NCBI RefSeq assembly: GCF_900699765.1
Contig: NZ_CAADHO010000002.1
Location: 62,001 to 126,000, forward strand
Source of the DNA: Desulfoluna butyratoxydans
GTDB taxonomy: Bacteria > Desulfobacterota > Desulfobacteria > Desulfobacterales > Desulfolunaceae
Reading direction: 5' to 3'
Length of the DNA: 64,000 nt
Position numbers and translations under genes: made by a program. Under the pieces are notes generated by a model. That model did not search any database. It saw only the letters and a program-made list of their open reading frames with translations, and had not been told where the DNA came from. Every line of letters starts with the position of its first letter. Within the stretch, counting starts at the first letter, position 1. This document shows positions 24,034-32,880 of this stretch, piece after piece.

Positions 24034-25779
24034 ATGAAAAAGACCTCCCTTATTACATGCGCCTTCGTGCTGCTCACCACCGCATGCACGACGCCGACGG
24101 CCCCCCTCAACACCAAGGCGCCACGTTATCCTTATATAGGCCTGGAAAAAACAGCGCCGGAACCCACGGACTTCAACTTCGCCACCAACCGGCGCAATAT
24201 CTCCCTGGAATTGCCTGAAGAAGCCCAGGAGGAGCTCCCGCTCTTCGACCATGCCATCGAGTACTGCAAGGCGGCCCAGTCCTTTTGGGAAAAGGGCGAC
24301 ATGGACGGTGCCCTCTCCAGCCTTGACGAGGCCTACGGCCTGATCCTCAAGGTCGACACGGGCAACGATCCCCTGCTCCTCCAGCAGAAAGAGGACCTCC
24401 GGTTCACCATCTCACGGCGGATCCTGGAGATCTACACCTCCCGGACCACCACCACCTCCTTTACGCGCAACGCCATTCCCATCACCATCAACCAGCAGGT
24501 GCAGCGTGAGATCGACATCTTCACCAAAAAGGACCGCCGCTTCTTCGCCGAATCCCTGAAGCGGTCCGGGCAATACCGACCCATGATGGTCAAAAAGCTC
24601 CAGGAGGCAGGCCTGCCCGTGGAGCTCTCCTGGCTGCCCCTGGTGGAGAGCGGGTTCAAGGTCAAGGCCCTCTCCTCTGCCCGGGCCCTGGGCCTCTGGC
24701 AGTTTGTCCCGTCCACGGGGTACATGTACGGCCTCAAGCGCACCACCTTCGTGGACGAGCGCCTGGACCCCGAAAAATCCACGGACGCTGCCATCGCCTA
24801 CCTCGACAGGCTCCACAAGCTCTTCGGGGACTGGTCCACAGTTCTTGCGGCCTACAACTGCGGTGAAGGCCGGGTGCTGAAGATCATCCGCCGCCAGAAC
24901 CTCAACTACCTGGACAACTTCTGGGACCTCTACTCGCGGCTTCCTTCTGAAACGGCCCGCTACGTGCCCAAGTTCATCGCCACCATCCACATCGTCAACA
25001 ACCTTGAAAAGTACGGCTTCCATACCGTTACGCCGAACACACCGCCCACGTTCGACACCGTCACCGTCAAAAAGCAGGTAAAACTCGCGGATGTGGCCAA
25101 GGCCATCGGCGCCCCCTACGCCACCCTCAAGCGCCTCAACCCCGAGCTGCGCTACGGCATCCTTCCCAAGGAGAGCTACAGCCTCCGGGTTCCCGTAGGC
25201 AAGAGCAAGGCCACCCTCACCGCCATGAGCTCCCTGAGGGTCTCCCTGCCGCCCCAGCGCGCCTTCGTCTACCACAAGGTTCGCCCAGGGGACACCCTCT
25301 CCACCCTAGCCAAGCGCTACGGCACCTCGGTGAAAGCCATCTCCAGGGCCAACGGCCTCTCCAACCGCCACGTCATCGTGGCCGGGAAGAAGATCAAGAT
25401 CCCCCAGCGGGGCTACACCACCAAGGGGTATTACGCCAACACCGCCATCCCCAACGCCAAGCGCCCCACCCGGCATGTGGTGCGCAAGGGAGAGTCCCTC
25501 TGGCTCATTGCCAGAAAATACGGCACAACCCCCACGGCACTCAAGGAGACCAACCGTCTCTCCAGCAACACCCTCACCGTGGGCCAGGTCATCAAACTGC
25601 CCAGCCCGGCGTCGCCCAAGGCCCGCCGAGCAAAAAAATCCGTCTATTATGTCAAACGCGGCGATAATCCCTTTACAATTGCCACAAAACATAATATCTC
25701 AGTCGCGAGATTGCTTGACCTGAATAACCTGACCTCAGGAAGCACCATTTATCCTGGTCAACGTCTCTATATAGATTAG
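24034..25779 (+). CDS. mltD: Membrane-bound lytic murein transglycosylase with LysM repeats (MltD-like)
   Basis: MltD-type enzymes cleave the glycan backbone of peptidoglycan non-hydrolytically in the periplasm. The chosen ATG gives a 581-residue lipoprotein with signal MKKTSLITCAFVLLTTAC and lipobox cysteine C18. The Slt domain holds the catalytic glutamate E205 in LVESGF, then ALGLWQFVPSTG and the AAYNCGEGRV motif. Three clear LysM repeats follow (about residues 410-460, 490-535 and 535-581), with a weaker one near 350-390. It stands alone, just upstream of tRNA-Arg. Confidence 0.93.
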   Translation: MKKTSLITCAFVLLTTACTTPTAPLNTKAPRYPYIGLEKTAPEPTDFNFATNRRNISLELPEEAQEELPLFDHAIEYCKAAQSFWEKGDMDGALSSLDEAYGLILKVDTGNDPLLLQQKEDLRFTISRRILEIYTSRTTTTSFTRNAIPITINQQVQREIDIFTKKDRRFFAESLKRSGQYRPMMVKKLQEAGLPVELSWLPLVESGFKVKALSSARALGLWQFVPSTGYMYGLKRTTFVDERLDPEKSTDAAIAYLDRLHKLFGDWSTVLAAYNCGEGRVLKIIRRQNLNYLDNFWDLYSRLPSETARYVPKFIATIHIVNNLEKYGFHTVTPNTPPTFDTVTVKKQVKLADVAKAIGAPYATLKRLNPELRYGILPKESYSLRVPVGKSKATLTAMSSLRVSLPPQRAFVYHKVRPGDTLSTLAKRYGTSVKAISRANGLSNRHVIVAGKKIKIPQRGYTTKGYYANTAIPNAKRPTRHVVRKGESLWLIARKYGTTPTALKETNRLSSNTLTVGQVIKLPSPASPKARRAKKSVYYVKRGDNPFTIATKHNISVARLLDLNNLTSGSTIYPGQRLYID

Positions 25780-25780
25780 T

Positions 25781-25855
25781 GCCCCCATAGCTCAGTGGAT
25801 AGAGCATTGGATTCCTAATCCATGTGCGCAAGTTCAATTCTTGCTGGGGGTACCA
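25781..25855 (+). tRNA. tRNA-Arg (anticodon CCT), integration target
   Basis: The GCCCCCA acceptor pairs with TGGGGGT (one G-U), followed by A and CCA. The anticodon loop TTCCTAA gives CCT. The last 46 bases (25810-25855) are repeated perfectly at 46144-46189, so this tRNA is the attachment site of the integrated element and stays intact after integration. Confidence 0.97.
25810..25855 (+). repeat. attL (46-bp direct repeat, copy 1)
   Basis: Identical to 46144-46189. It spans the anticodon loop to the CCA of tRNA-Arg, starting GATTCCTAATCC and ending GGGGGTACCA. Confidence 0.95.
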
Positions 25856-25877
25856 CAAAAAAAGCATGTAAGTTTAG

Positions 25878-25908
25878 GGGGCTAACGTCGCGAGCGTTAG
25901 CCCCTTTT
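25878..25908. terminator. Bidirectional terminator between tRNA-Arg and integrase
   Basis: GGGGCTAACG pairs with CGTTAGCCCC across a 7-base loop and is followed by TTTT. It serves tRNA-Arg on the plus strand and, because it overlaps the integrase stop, probably the convergent integrase transcript too. It is element DNA and replaces the tRNA's original terminator, which now lies after attR. Confidence 0.7.
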
Positions 25909-27057
25909 GCTTTGGGGCTTGGGGAGTGTGCCCAAGCTTGTGCCCAAAGCGTGCCCACCCTGTGTCTCCAGGTAAGCCTCCTGCTGCTTTGCAGCCCTCT
26001 TCAGATCCTCATCATTGACAATGTTGTACCGCTCGAAGACCGAGCGGGTCTTGTGCCCCGAGATCTTCATGGCAATGCCCTCCGGCACCCCTGCCCTCAC
26101 CATGTTCCGGACAGCCGTCCGCCTCAGGTCGTGGAAGATCCGGTCCACCCCCGCCTTACGACAGGCCGTGGCCCAGGCCCGGTCAAAGCGGTAATTCCGG
26201 TCCGTCCCCTTTCGGTTTACGAACACATAGGGACAAAAGCTTCGCCGCTGCTTCCGCTTGTCCCACAACTCATCAATAAGGGCCTTCAGCTCCGAATCAA
26301 AATAGATCGTTCTCGCTTCGTCCCCCTTAGTGATGTCCGCCTCTACTCGGGCGCACCCGTTGTGCCGATCCACCTGGGTCCAGGGCAAGGTGAGGATCTC
26401 CGTCATGCGCCACCCCGTCTTGTACCCCATGGTGACAATGGGCTTCAGGTGAGGCGGCAGGTGCTTCCGGAGGCGTTCAAATTCATCATGCTCGAAGAAG
26501 CCCTTCCGGGTGTTGTTCTCCTTCAGCATGTTGATTGCCGGCACACGCTCCACCAGGGGAGGCGTGTGCTCTGCTCCGATGCGCATCATACGCTTCAATG
26601 CAGACAGTTCCCGGTTGATAGTGGCGTTGGCCGCGCCTTTGGAAACACGCTCACTTCCGCAAAACGGGCAACGGTCCCCATGGAACCACACCCTCTTGCA
26701 ATCCAAGCAGCTCCACTGCATGCGCTCCTCGATGTATTCATCGATGAGGGCCGTGGTGATCTCCCCTGCCCTTTTCCCCTGGAAAAACTCGGCCAGGCGG
26801 TTCACGCTAATCTGGGCACGCACCAGGGATTTTTTCCCGTTGATCCGGTAATCCCGGACCAGAAGCCCGCTGAGCCGTTCAAAGGTCACCGCATCTCCAG
26901 AAGGCGCTTGTGCCGTCGGCGCGATCCCGGCCTCGGCCATTTTCATCACCTCCCGGGCCTCCATCTTCTTCTTTTTGCCCGTGCTCTTTCGGATGGGCTC
27001 TCCGTTTACGTGGTACTTCATCCACCACGTCTTTCCTCTGAGATATAATGATCCCAT
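25897..27057 (-). CDS. int: Tyrosine recombinase / integrase with zinc-ribbon insertion
   Basis: It would catalyse attP x attB recombination at the tRNA-Arg. The 386 residues comprise an N-terminal arm-binding domain, a SAM-like core-binding domain (about 57-165) and a catalytic domain. The catalytic residues are visible: R217 (GWRMTE), K244, H309 and R312 (HDLRRT), H335 (GHKTRS) and Y344. The core-binding domain is interrupted by a zinc-ribbon-like C117-x2-C120...C130-x2-C133 segment, which ordinary phage integrases lack. It ends about 40 bases from attL, convergent with tRNA-Arg. Confidence 0.95.
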   Translation of the reverse strand: MGSLYLRGKTWWMKYHVNGEPIRKSTGKKKKMEAREVMKMAEAGIAPTAQAPSGDAVTFERLSGLLVRDYRINGKKSLVRAQISVNRLAEFFQGKRAGEITTALIDEYIEERMQWSCLDCKRVWFHGDRCPFCGSERVSKGAANATINRELSALKRMMRIGAEHTPPLVERVPAINMLKENNTRKGFFEHDEFERLRKHLPPHLKPIVTMGYKTGWRMTEILTLPWTQVDRHNGCARVEADITKGDEARTIYFDSELKALIDELWDKRKQRRSFCPYVFVNRKGTDRNYRFDRAWATACRKAGVDRIFHDLRRTAVRNMVRAGVPEGIAMKISGHKTRSVFERYNIVNDEDLKRAAKQQEAYLETQGGHALGTSLGTLPKPQSKRG

Positions 27058-27165
27058 ATCAGATCAACCTCCACATTGTGTGTGACGGGCACAACAGGCT
27101 GTGATCCGACAAAATTAAGCCACGGAATACCGTCACACACAAACTAAAATGGAGTTCAAAAAAAA

Positions 27166-27342
27166 TCATCCCTGCTGCTTCATCTCCTGGATCAGCTTCT
27201 CGATGTCCTGCCGGTCGAACATATGCTTGTTCCCGAACCCGCAGTTCTTGAGCTTTCCCTGCCACTTCTTTGTCCGCCAGAACCAGATGGAAGCACCAAA
27301 CTCGTCAACAATCTGTTTGTAGGTCATGAGTCGTCCGGACAT
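27166..27342 (-). CDS. Small helix-turn-helix protein, probable excisionase
   Basis: A 58-residue reading, MSGRLMTYKQIVDEFGASIW and onwards, ends in IQEMKQQG. The YKQIVDEFGASIWFWRTKKW stretch looks like the winged HTH_17/MerR-type fold of small excisionases and AlpA-like proteins. It lies directly upstream of the integrase, the usual xis position. Function is inferred from size, fold and context. Confidence 0.65.
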   Translation of the reverse strand: MSGRLMTYKQIVDEFGASIWFWRTKKWQGKLKNCGFGNKHMFDRQDIEKLIQEMKQQG

Positions 27343-27356
27343 CGTGCTATCTCCTC

Positions 27357-28450
27357 TTAGTCTTTTACGCTCATGGGGTCCTGAAGGATCTCATCCAGGA
27401 CTTCCTTCATGGCTTTTTTCGTGGTGTGCCTGCTGACATGCTTCCAGCTGCCCGTGGGTGAAAGCTCTTTGATCACCTTTTCGTGCTCCGATACCCGGAA
27501 GAGCCGGAACCCGGCATCAAGCAACTTCCCCCGGCACGTTCCGCTGAGATGCAAGCCCTCTTCTGGGTCTTGCATCTTTTCATCATCAGGAATCGACGGT
27601 TGGGCCTCATGAAACTTGCTCATGTCTATAGCCGGAATCCGCTCAAGCTCAGTGAGCAAACCCTTCAGGGCGACAGCTAACGGGGCAGAGTCTCCCGGCG
27701 TAAAGCTTGCCTGTCCCATCTTTCTAACCTCTTCTGCAATCTTCCACACTTGCGCGCTTATACGACCCGCCTGGGGCGGCTTAGACGGGTTAGATGGTTT
27801 TGGCGTTTTTTTTCTTGCAGGCTTTATGCCCTTTCCAAGACAACGATTGAACGCCGCCTCCATCTCTTCTGGAGTCTCTTTCCGGGCTACCTGGATCAGC
27901 TTCCGCTTGGCAATGTCTACGCGTAGACACTCCTTTTTAATCGCCTCCGGAAGTCGATTCAGACTCAGGGTTTCCGTAATATTGTTCCTGGACTTCCCCA
28001 CAACCCGTGCCAACTTGGCTTGGGTGTAACTGAACTTTTCCTGCATCCGGGCATAGGCCTCTGCCTCTTCAATTGGCTTCAGGTCCGAACGGAGCATATT
28101 ACCGATCAGGGCCACCTCCGCAGGCTGACCGGTGGTGACGTAGCACGGCACCGTCTTTTTCCCGGCAATCCTGGATGCCCGCCACCGCCTCTCTCCATCC
28201 CCTATGTAATAGATCCCGTCATCGATAAAGATACACAGAGGGAGAAGGACACCCTGTTTTTTGATGGATGCCGCCAGAGCATCGAGCTCCTCCTGTTTAA
28301 AAAAAAGCCTGGGCTGATAGGGGTTCGGCTTCAATTCATCCACCGGCACGTTCAGAAAGGTGCCCTGCTCTGGTTTAACCTGGTGCACTGCACCTGCATC
28401 TTCCGAAAACACATCCGCCAGCTTCACGCTTTTGCCTGATCCAAGTTTCT

Positions 28451-28454
<4 letters not shown>
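27357..28454 (-). CDS. parB: ParB-like partition protein
   Basis: The 365-residue protein has the ParB/Srx CTP-binding domain at its N-terminus: PVDELKPNPYQPRLFFKQEE, then the GxxR nucleotide motif in IGDGERRWRASRI. It continues with a central helix-turn-helix (YTQAKLARVVGKSRNNITET) and a long lysine-rich C-terminal region. It would bind parS sites and spread, loading ParA-driven partition. Start and parA stop overlap by four bases. A 16-bp palindrome shaped like parS lies inside this gene at 27914-27929. Confidence 0.9.
27914..27929. promoter_or_regulatory. Candidate parS site 1 (inside parB)
   Basis: TGTCTACGCGTAGACA is a perfect 16-bp palindrome of the same length and TGT...ACA ends as chromosomal parS. 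The same 16-mer recurs at 45971-45986 near attR. Two copies within one element that encodes ParAB make a parS role likely, though not shown. Confidence 0.65.
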
Positions 28455-29197
<743 letters not shown>

Positions 29198-29243
29198 GAG
29201 ATGTGTCCTTATAATCAAACAAAGAGAGTTCAAATGGTTAGAC

Positions 29244-29945
29244 CTACAGCGTTTTTTCTGTAAAGTGCCCCTGGTTGTTGAGCCTCCCCAGCCCCTGGAC
29301 AGCCCAATGCCTGATCTCATAAATTTCATTCTCCAGCTCATGAACCAGGTTGGGGTTTACAACGGAAGGATGAAACGAGAAGGCTACACTGATACATCTT
29401 CGGTTCTCGCATTGAGGGGTGTTGGCCTGAAATACCAGCTTGCAGGTAGGGCAAAAATCGAATGGATCTTCATATTTCAAACTCGCCGTCATGGGATCAC
29501 CCGTGACGACACATTTAAAGTACGGACTCTCAAGATCAGCCGGTTTAAGATTCGATATATTCAACCACTTGCTATTCAGTTCAGCCCGAACGAAATGGTC
29601 CCCCAAGTCTTCCATCGAAACAGAAGATGTATTCTCTTCCCCGACCAGTTCGAGCAGGATACGTATAAACGTGGTTTTGCCGACGCCCGTTCCATGCAAC
29701 ACAAGTGCCTTTCCCCAGACTTTTTCCGGCACAAGGCAAGTGCCTGCAAACTCCTGCAACTGGGTGATGGCCTCCACATTGCCGCCTGTGACCTCATTTA
29801 AAAAGTTGAGCCAGGTGGGGCAACCAGGTTGTGTGACTACCCCTCCTGCAACCAGGTACTCTTCCGGCACTACCATTGCACGGGTCATAGTTTCCTCTAT
29901 CTCGTCCATTATCCCCATGATTTCTTTAAATTCTGAGTTCCTCAT
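29244..29945 (-). CDS. Short SF3 helicase-like protein (P4/D5 type, no primase domain)
   Basis: The 233-residue protein resembles the C-terminal helicase part of the primase-helicase at 40058-42439. Shared segments include ITQLQEFAGTCL, a Walker A motif at 85-91 (GTGVGKT), WLNISN, SPYFKCVVTGDPMTASLKYE and DFCPTCKLVFQAN. The sensor/arginine-finger region is shortened (ENRRCISVAF against GFFRRVLPIQF). AAAGGAGA precedes the ATG at 29945. It may be a regulatory or loading paralogue, or a relic. It is the fifth gene back from the integrase in one operon. Confidence 0.7.
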   Translation of the reverse strand: MRNSEFKEIMGIMDEIEETMTRAMVVPEEYLVAGGVVTQPGCPTWLNFLNEVTGGNVEAITQLQEFAGTCLVPEKVWGKALVLHGTGVGKTTFIRILLELVGEENTSSVSMEDLGDHFVRAELNSKWLNISNLKPADLESPYFKCVVTGDPMTASLKYEDPFDFCPTCKLVFQANTPQCENRRCISVAFSFHPSVVNPNLVHELENEIYEIRHWAVQGLGRLNNQGHFTEKTL

Positions 29946-29970
29946 TTCGAGAGTCTCCTTTGCGGTGCGG

Positions 29971-30171
29971 TTAATTGATCTCTTCAATTTCAAGAACCGG
30001 ATTTGTAGTGACGTTGTACACGGCCAGCATCACGCCATCGGAAAGGCCGGTTTCAACGGGCATGTCACGGGGCAGCATTTTCAGGTATTCGAGTAGGTCG
30101 CCCACGGTTTCAACGATGGGCTTGTCGCGGCTGGTGAACTCTTTCGGGATCTCTTCCTGACGCATCTTCAT
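29971..30171 (-). CDS. Small phage-type hypothetical protein
   Basis: The 66-residue protein, with TVGDLLEYLKMLPRDMPVET in the middle, resembles small acidic proteins common in phage early regions that carry a VGELxxxLKxxPxDxPV pattern. No function is assigned. It overlaps the upstream gene by four bases, so it is probably translated with it. Confidence 0.65.
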   Translation of the reverse strand: MKMRQEEIPKEFTSRDKPIVETVGDLLEYLKMLPRDMPVETGLSDGVMLAVYNVTTNPVLEIEEIN

Positions 30172-30437
30172 TTAGTCCCCCCTTTCGTCTGTTCCACATG
30201 GCTCAACGCCTCAAGATCCACACACCCCGCCTTCCCCTCCAGCCACGCCACCTCACGATTCCCCGGCAGGCATCCGATGCCCCGAATGACGTAGATCTTG
30301 TCATCATGGGGGCCTCCGATGACGGAGTGGTAATGGACCGGATCTCCCTTCACAAAGATGGGGTTGAGGTTTCCGAGCTGGGTTGCCGACGTTTTTTGTT
30401 TTTCTGAGGCTGTGATGCCTGATTTTCCTCGCTTCAT
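30168..30437 (-). CDS. Hypothetical protein
   Basis: An 89-residue soluble protein, not recognised. The C-terminal half contains VHYHSVIGGPHDDKIYVIRG and CLPGNREVAWLEGKAGCVDL, which looks like a small beta-barrel (KOW/SH3-like) fold. Its stop overlaps the next start by four bases. It belongs to the leftward integrase operon. Confidence 0.6.
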   Translation of the reverse strand: MKRGKSGITASEKQKTSATQLGNLNPIFVKGDPVHYHSVIGGPHDDKIYVIRGIGCLPGNREVAWLEGKAGCVDLEALSHVEQTKGGTK

Positions 30438-30643
30438 GGCTCTCCTGATTTTGGGCGCACTTCACCTGTGGCGATGAAACGCCCTTTTGGTCTGCCTGGT
30501 TGTCAGGTGGATGATTTTGGCCAGCGTCTCACACAGCAGCCTTCCATCAGCTCAATTGTTCAGCCTGTCTCATCAGTGCCGGGCGGCCAGTCCCGGTCAG
30601 ACTCCCTATCAAGGGAGTTTCGACTTCTTCCCTCTATGTCAGC

Positions 30644-30826
30644 TTAGAGAGCCCTTACCTTCGTCAGCTCCACCGGAAAGGCAAAACCCTCCAGCCACAC
30701 CATGCTTTTGCCTTTTCCGGAGACAAAGGCTCCGGATCGAGTCACGGTGGCAGTTTTCCGACCTACGGAGACGGGGGTTTTGACTGGGTGCATCTGATTC
30801 CACTTATCGATTCCGGTATTATCCAT
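30644..30826 (-). CDS. Small hypothetical protein
   Basis: A 60-residue reading starts at the ATG at 30826 (MDNTGIDKWNQMHPVKTPVS) with an AGGA six to nine bases upstream. Its SMVWLEGFAFPVELTKVRAL end resembles the REVAWLEGKAGCVDLEALSH end of the neighbour at 30168-30437, suggesting the two are distant paralogues. Function unknown. It is the first gene of the leftward operon. Confidence 0.55.
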   Translation of the reverse strand: MDNTGIDKWNQMHPVKTPVSVGRKTATVTRSGAFVSGKGKSMVWLEGFAFPVELTKVRAL

Positions 30827-31060
30827 AATTCCTGCCCTTTGATTTATGTAGTTCCTGGCCGATTCCTGGCTTACTGTGATACCGCATGAAATTTCGGGAT
30901 AAGGCCCTACCGCGAAGTGGGCGCGGCCAAGGGCCTCGTGTAGCGAATAGGACCATGGTGTGTCACAAGGGGGGTTCCATGGGGAACCCAGGCGCCACGT
31001 TTCTTTTTGATTCCGGCCTATTGCATTGCACCGCCGCCGGTTCCCTGCTAAGGGAGTGCC

Positions 31061-31225
31061 ATGGATAAAATGGAAAAGAGCACCGACATTCACATCAGAT
31101 GTACCCGGGACCTAAAGGAGCAGCTCAAAAAGATCGCTGATGAGCAGGAACGCACCCTCTCCCGGCAGGTGATCTATTTTCTCAAAAAATCCATCAAGCA
31201 GTATCAAGGCAGTGGGTCAGGTTGA
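31061..31225 (+). CDS. Ribbon-helix-helix (Arc-like) small protein
   Basis: The 54-residue reading begins MDKMEKSTDIHIRCTRDLKE, followed by QLKKIADEQERTLSRQVIYF, the pattern of Arc/MetJ-type ribbon-helix-helix DNA-binding proteins (one strand, two helices). AAGGGAG lies just upstream of the ATG. It is divergent from the leftward operon and convergent with the XRE gene at 31204-31422, overlapping its 3' end by 22 bases. A role in phage-type gene control is inferred. Confidence 0.65.
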   Translation: MDKMEKSTDIHIRCTRDLKEQLKKIADEQERTLSRQVIYFLKKSIKQYQGSGSG

Positions 31226-31422
31226 GCCGCTGCTTTTTTTATGGCTGTCTTGATCTCTTCGGGCGTCCCCTCAAGCCAAAGAACTGGCTCAGTGCCAGTC
31301 ACTTCAGCCAATACCTTTGCCTTTTTCCAGGAAGGCCGTTTTTTGCCAGAAAATATTTCACTGACAAAACCCGCGCTCAATTTCGTCTTATTCACAATGT
31401 TTGTTTGAGTTCCTCGTTTCAT
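31204..31422 (-). CDS. Cro-like XRE-family regulator
   Basis: The 72-residue protein starts MKRGTQTNIVNKTKLSAGFV and has a helix-turn-helix in the first 45 residues (KTKLSAGFVSEIFSGKKRPS). It then has EVTGTEPVLWLEGTPEEIKT. It is divergent from the repressor-like XRE gene at 31527. The 104-base spacer between them contains inverted repeats, so the pair looks like a cro/cI-type switch. Confidence 0.7.
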   Translation of the reverse strand: MKRGTQTNIVNKTKLSAGFVSEIFSGKKRPSWKKAKVLAEVTGTEPVLWLEGTPEEIKTAIKKAAAQPDPLP

Positions 31423-31436
31423 AATTATGCTTTTAG

Positions 31437-31489
31437 AGAAGTTTTACTGTATCGTCAAGAAAAACTTTCCTGTCAGCAAGAAAACTTCT
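31437..31489. promoter_or_regulatory. Candidate operators between the two XRE genes
   Basis: AGAAGTTTT (31437-31445) and AAAACTTCT (31481-31489) are perfect inverted copies. A related CAAGAAAAACTT (31456-31467) lies between them and repeats in CAAGAAAACTT (31477-31487). Multiple related half-sites between divergent XRE genes suggest operators of a lysis/lysogeny-type switch. Confidence 0.5.
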
Positions 31490-31526
31490 GTTGTTTATTT
31501 TTCGCTATTAGCTAAAGATTGGCCTT

Positions 31527-32012
31527 ATGATAAGGAATGACCCCACATACAATAGATTTATGCGTGCGCTTCAACATGTCGTTGAAAAAGATTGGCATAG
31601 AAAAAAAAGCGTATTGGCCCTTGAATCAGGCATTTCAGGGGGCTATTTAAGTGAGGTTCTGAATGGCAATAAAAGAGCATCCTTTGATAAGCAAAATGCC
31701 ATTGTCAAAGCCTGCGGCTACACATACGATGACTTTCTTGCTTTAGGAGAAAGTCTTTTAGCTGGAGAAGACCCAGGCAGCCTTAAAAAAAGCAGCGACG
31801 CCAACCTGACAAAAGAAGTATCCAGTAAAGAAGTGAAGGTTGGTAAAAAAATGGAAGTCGAAGAATTGAGAGAGCTCCTCCAGCATTACAAGGAAGAGCT
31901 CTCGGAGTTGCGCGAAGAGATCCGCTACCTGCGTGGAGAGTTGAAAGAAGCAAGACAGGAGACGGAGACCAAAGACAAGCCGTCAAAGCCTGAAAAAAAA
32001 ACGGCCGTTTGA
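31527..32012 (+). CDS. XRE-family repressor with C-terminal coiled coil
   Basis: The 161-residue protein has an N-terminal helix-turn-helix at about 25-60 (SVLALESGISGGYLSEVLNG) and a basic linker. A long charged heptad-like helix follows at about 108-150 (ELRELLQHYKEELSELREEI), which would dimerise. There is no visible LexA-like protease domain. It is divergent from the Cro-like gene and is the likely master repressor of the element. Base composition drops from here rightwards. Confidence 0.75.
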   Translation: MIRNDPTYNRFMRALQHVVEKDWHRKKSVLALESGISGGYLSEVLNGNKRASFDKQNAIVKACGYTYDDFLALGESLLAGEDPGSLKKSSDANLTKEVSSKEVKVGKKMEVEELRELLQHYKEELSELREEIRYLRGELKEARQETETKDKPSKPEKKTAV

Positions 32013-32175
32013 TCCCATTGCCCACTCGCACCGAAGCGAAGGTGCATTTTTTTTACCCCAAGAGGGGACATTGTTCTCACGCAAGGAACGCGTGATTATT
32101 TAGTGTATGAGTTACCGGGCTGCGGATGTGGCCCGGCTGTTTTGTTTTTATAGTCTTTGCTTGATGAGGTGCTTT

Positions 32176-32640
32176 ATGAGTGACCAGGAAAATGATGTGA
32201 AAACAACGAAGGGAAAGAAGGGGTGTCTGCCATTTTTTATTGTGGCCGTGTTGTTGTTTACGGCCATCGGATTCTTTATGGACGATGAAGCACCACAGAA
32301 CCCAACCAGCACACCGACCCAGAAAGCGTGGTACAGCGGTGGGAGTTTACACCAAGCAAGCGCACTCTCCTGGCAAGATGCCGACTATGCCGACAAGCTG
32401 GCAACATCAGCTGACTTTATTGCAACACTTTGGAATGGGAAGCGATTTAACCCAACTGTGCACAATAAAATTCAATCCGTTGATGATATCAAGCCTTTTG
32501 CAAAAGAACTGGTTGTGTTTTTGGACAAAGCTACTGAAAAGAACCCCGACGCAGAACAGAACAAGAAGGTCTATACCAACCAGAAGGTGAGTGACATGGC
32601 CGTCATGGGTATGATGATGATGGGATGGACTAAAAAGTAG
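32176..32640 (+). CDS. Single-pass membrane hypothetical protein
   Basis: The chosen ATG at 32176 follows a GAGGT ribosome site and gives 154 residues. A lysine-rich N-terminus is followed by one membrane segment at about 20-36 (FFIVAVLLFTAIGFF), then a soluble, presumably periplasmic domain with no motif I recognise. It ends MGMMMMGWTKK. A role is not assigned. It stands alone at the left edge of the AT-rich cargo. The 240-base gap after it (32641-32880) is AT-rich with no gene, holding only a weak inverted repeat CACATTA/TAATGTG. Confidence 0.6.
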   Translation: MSDQENDVKTTKGKKGCLPFFIVAVLLFTAIGFFMDDEAPQNPTSTPTQKAWYSGGSLHQASALSWQDADYADKLATSADFIATLWNGKRFNPTVHNKIQSVDDIKPFAKELVVFLDKATEKNPDAEQNKKVYTNQKVSDMAVMGMMMMGWTKK

Positions 32641-32880
32641 CCTTATGTTTTTGCTCAGACTATTATTCAAGTTGGCTTACTTACGTTAAAGACAAATTTA
32701 AAAGTGGAAACAAGTAATAACGAACGATATCAAACGACCGTTTTTCGAGACCATATAATATATGGGTGATACTGAATTCTGAAGTTACAAGTCATTTTTT
32801 CAGAAGACCTTGCCATTCAAATTTTATATTGTACACATTAGTAATGTGCAGTTTTATATATACTGTAATTCATAAGCCTT

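Noticed and set aside
30827..31093. Longer reading (149 codons) of the small gene at 30644-30826
   Set aside because: The upstream part would run through the divergent promoter region and into the ribbon-helix-helix gene; a ribosome site supports the ATG at 30826.
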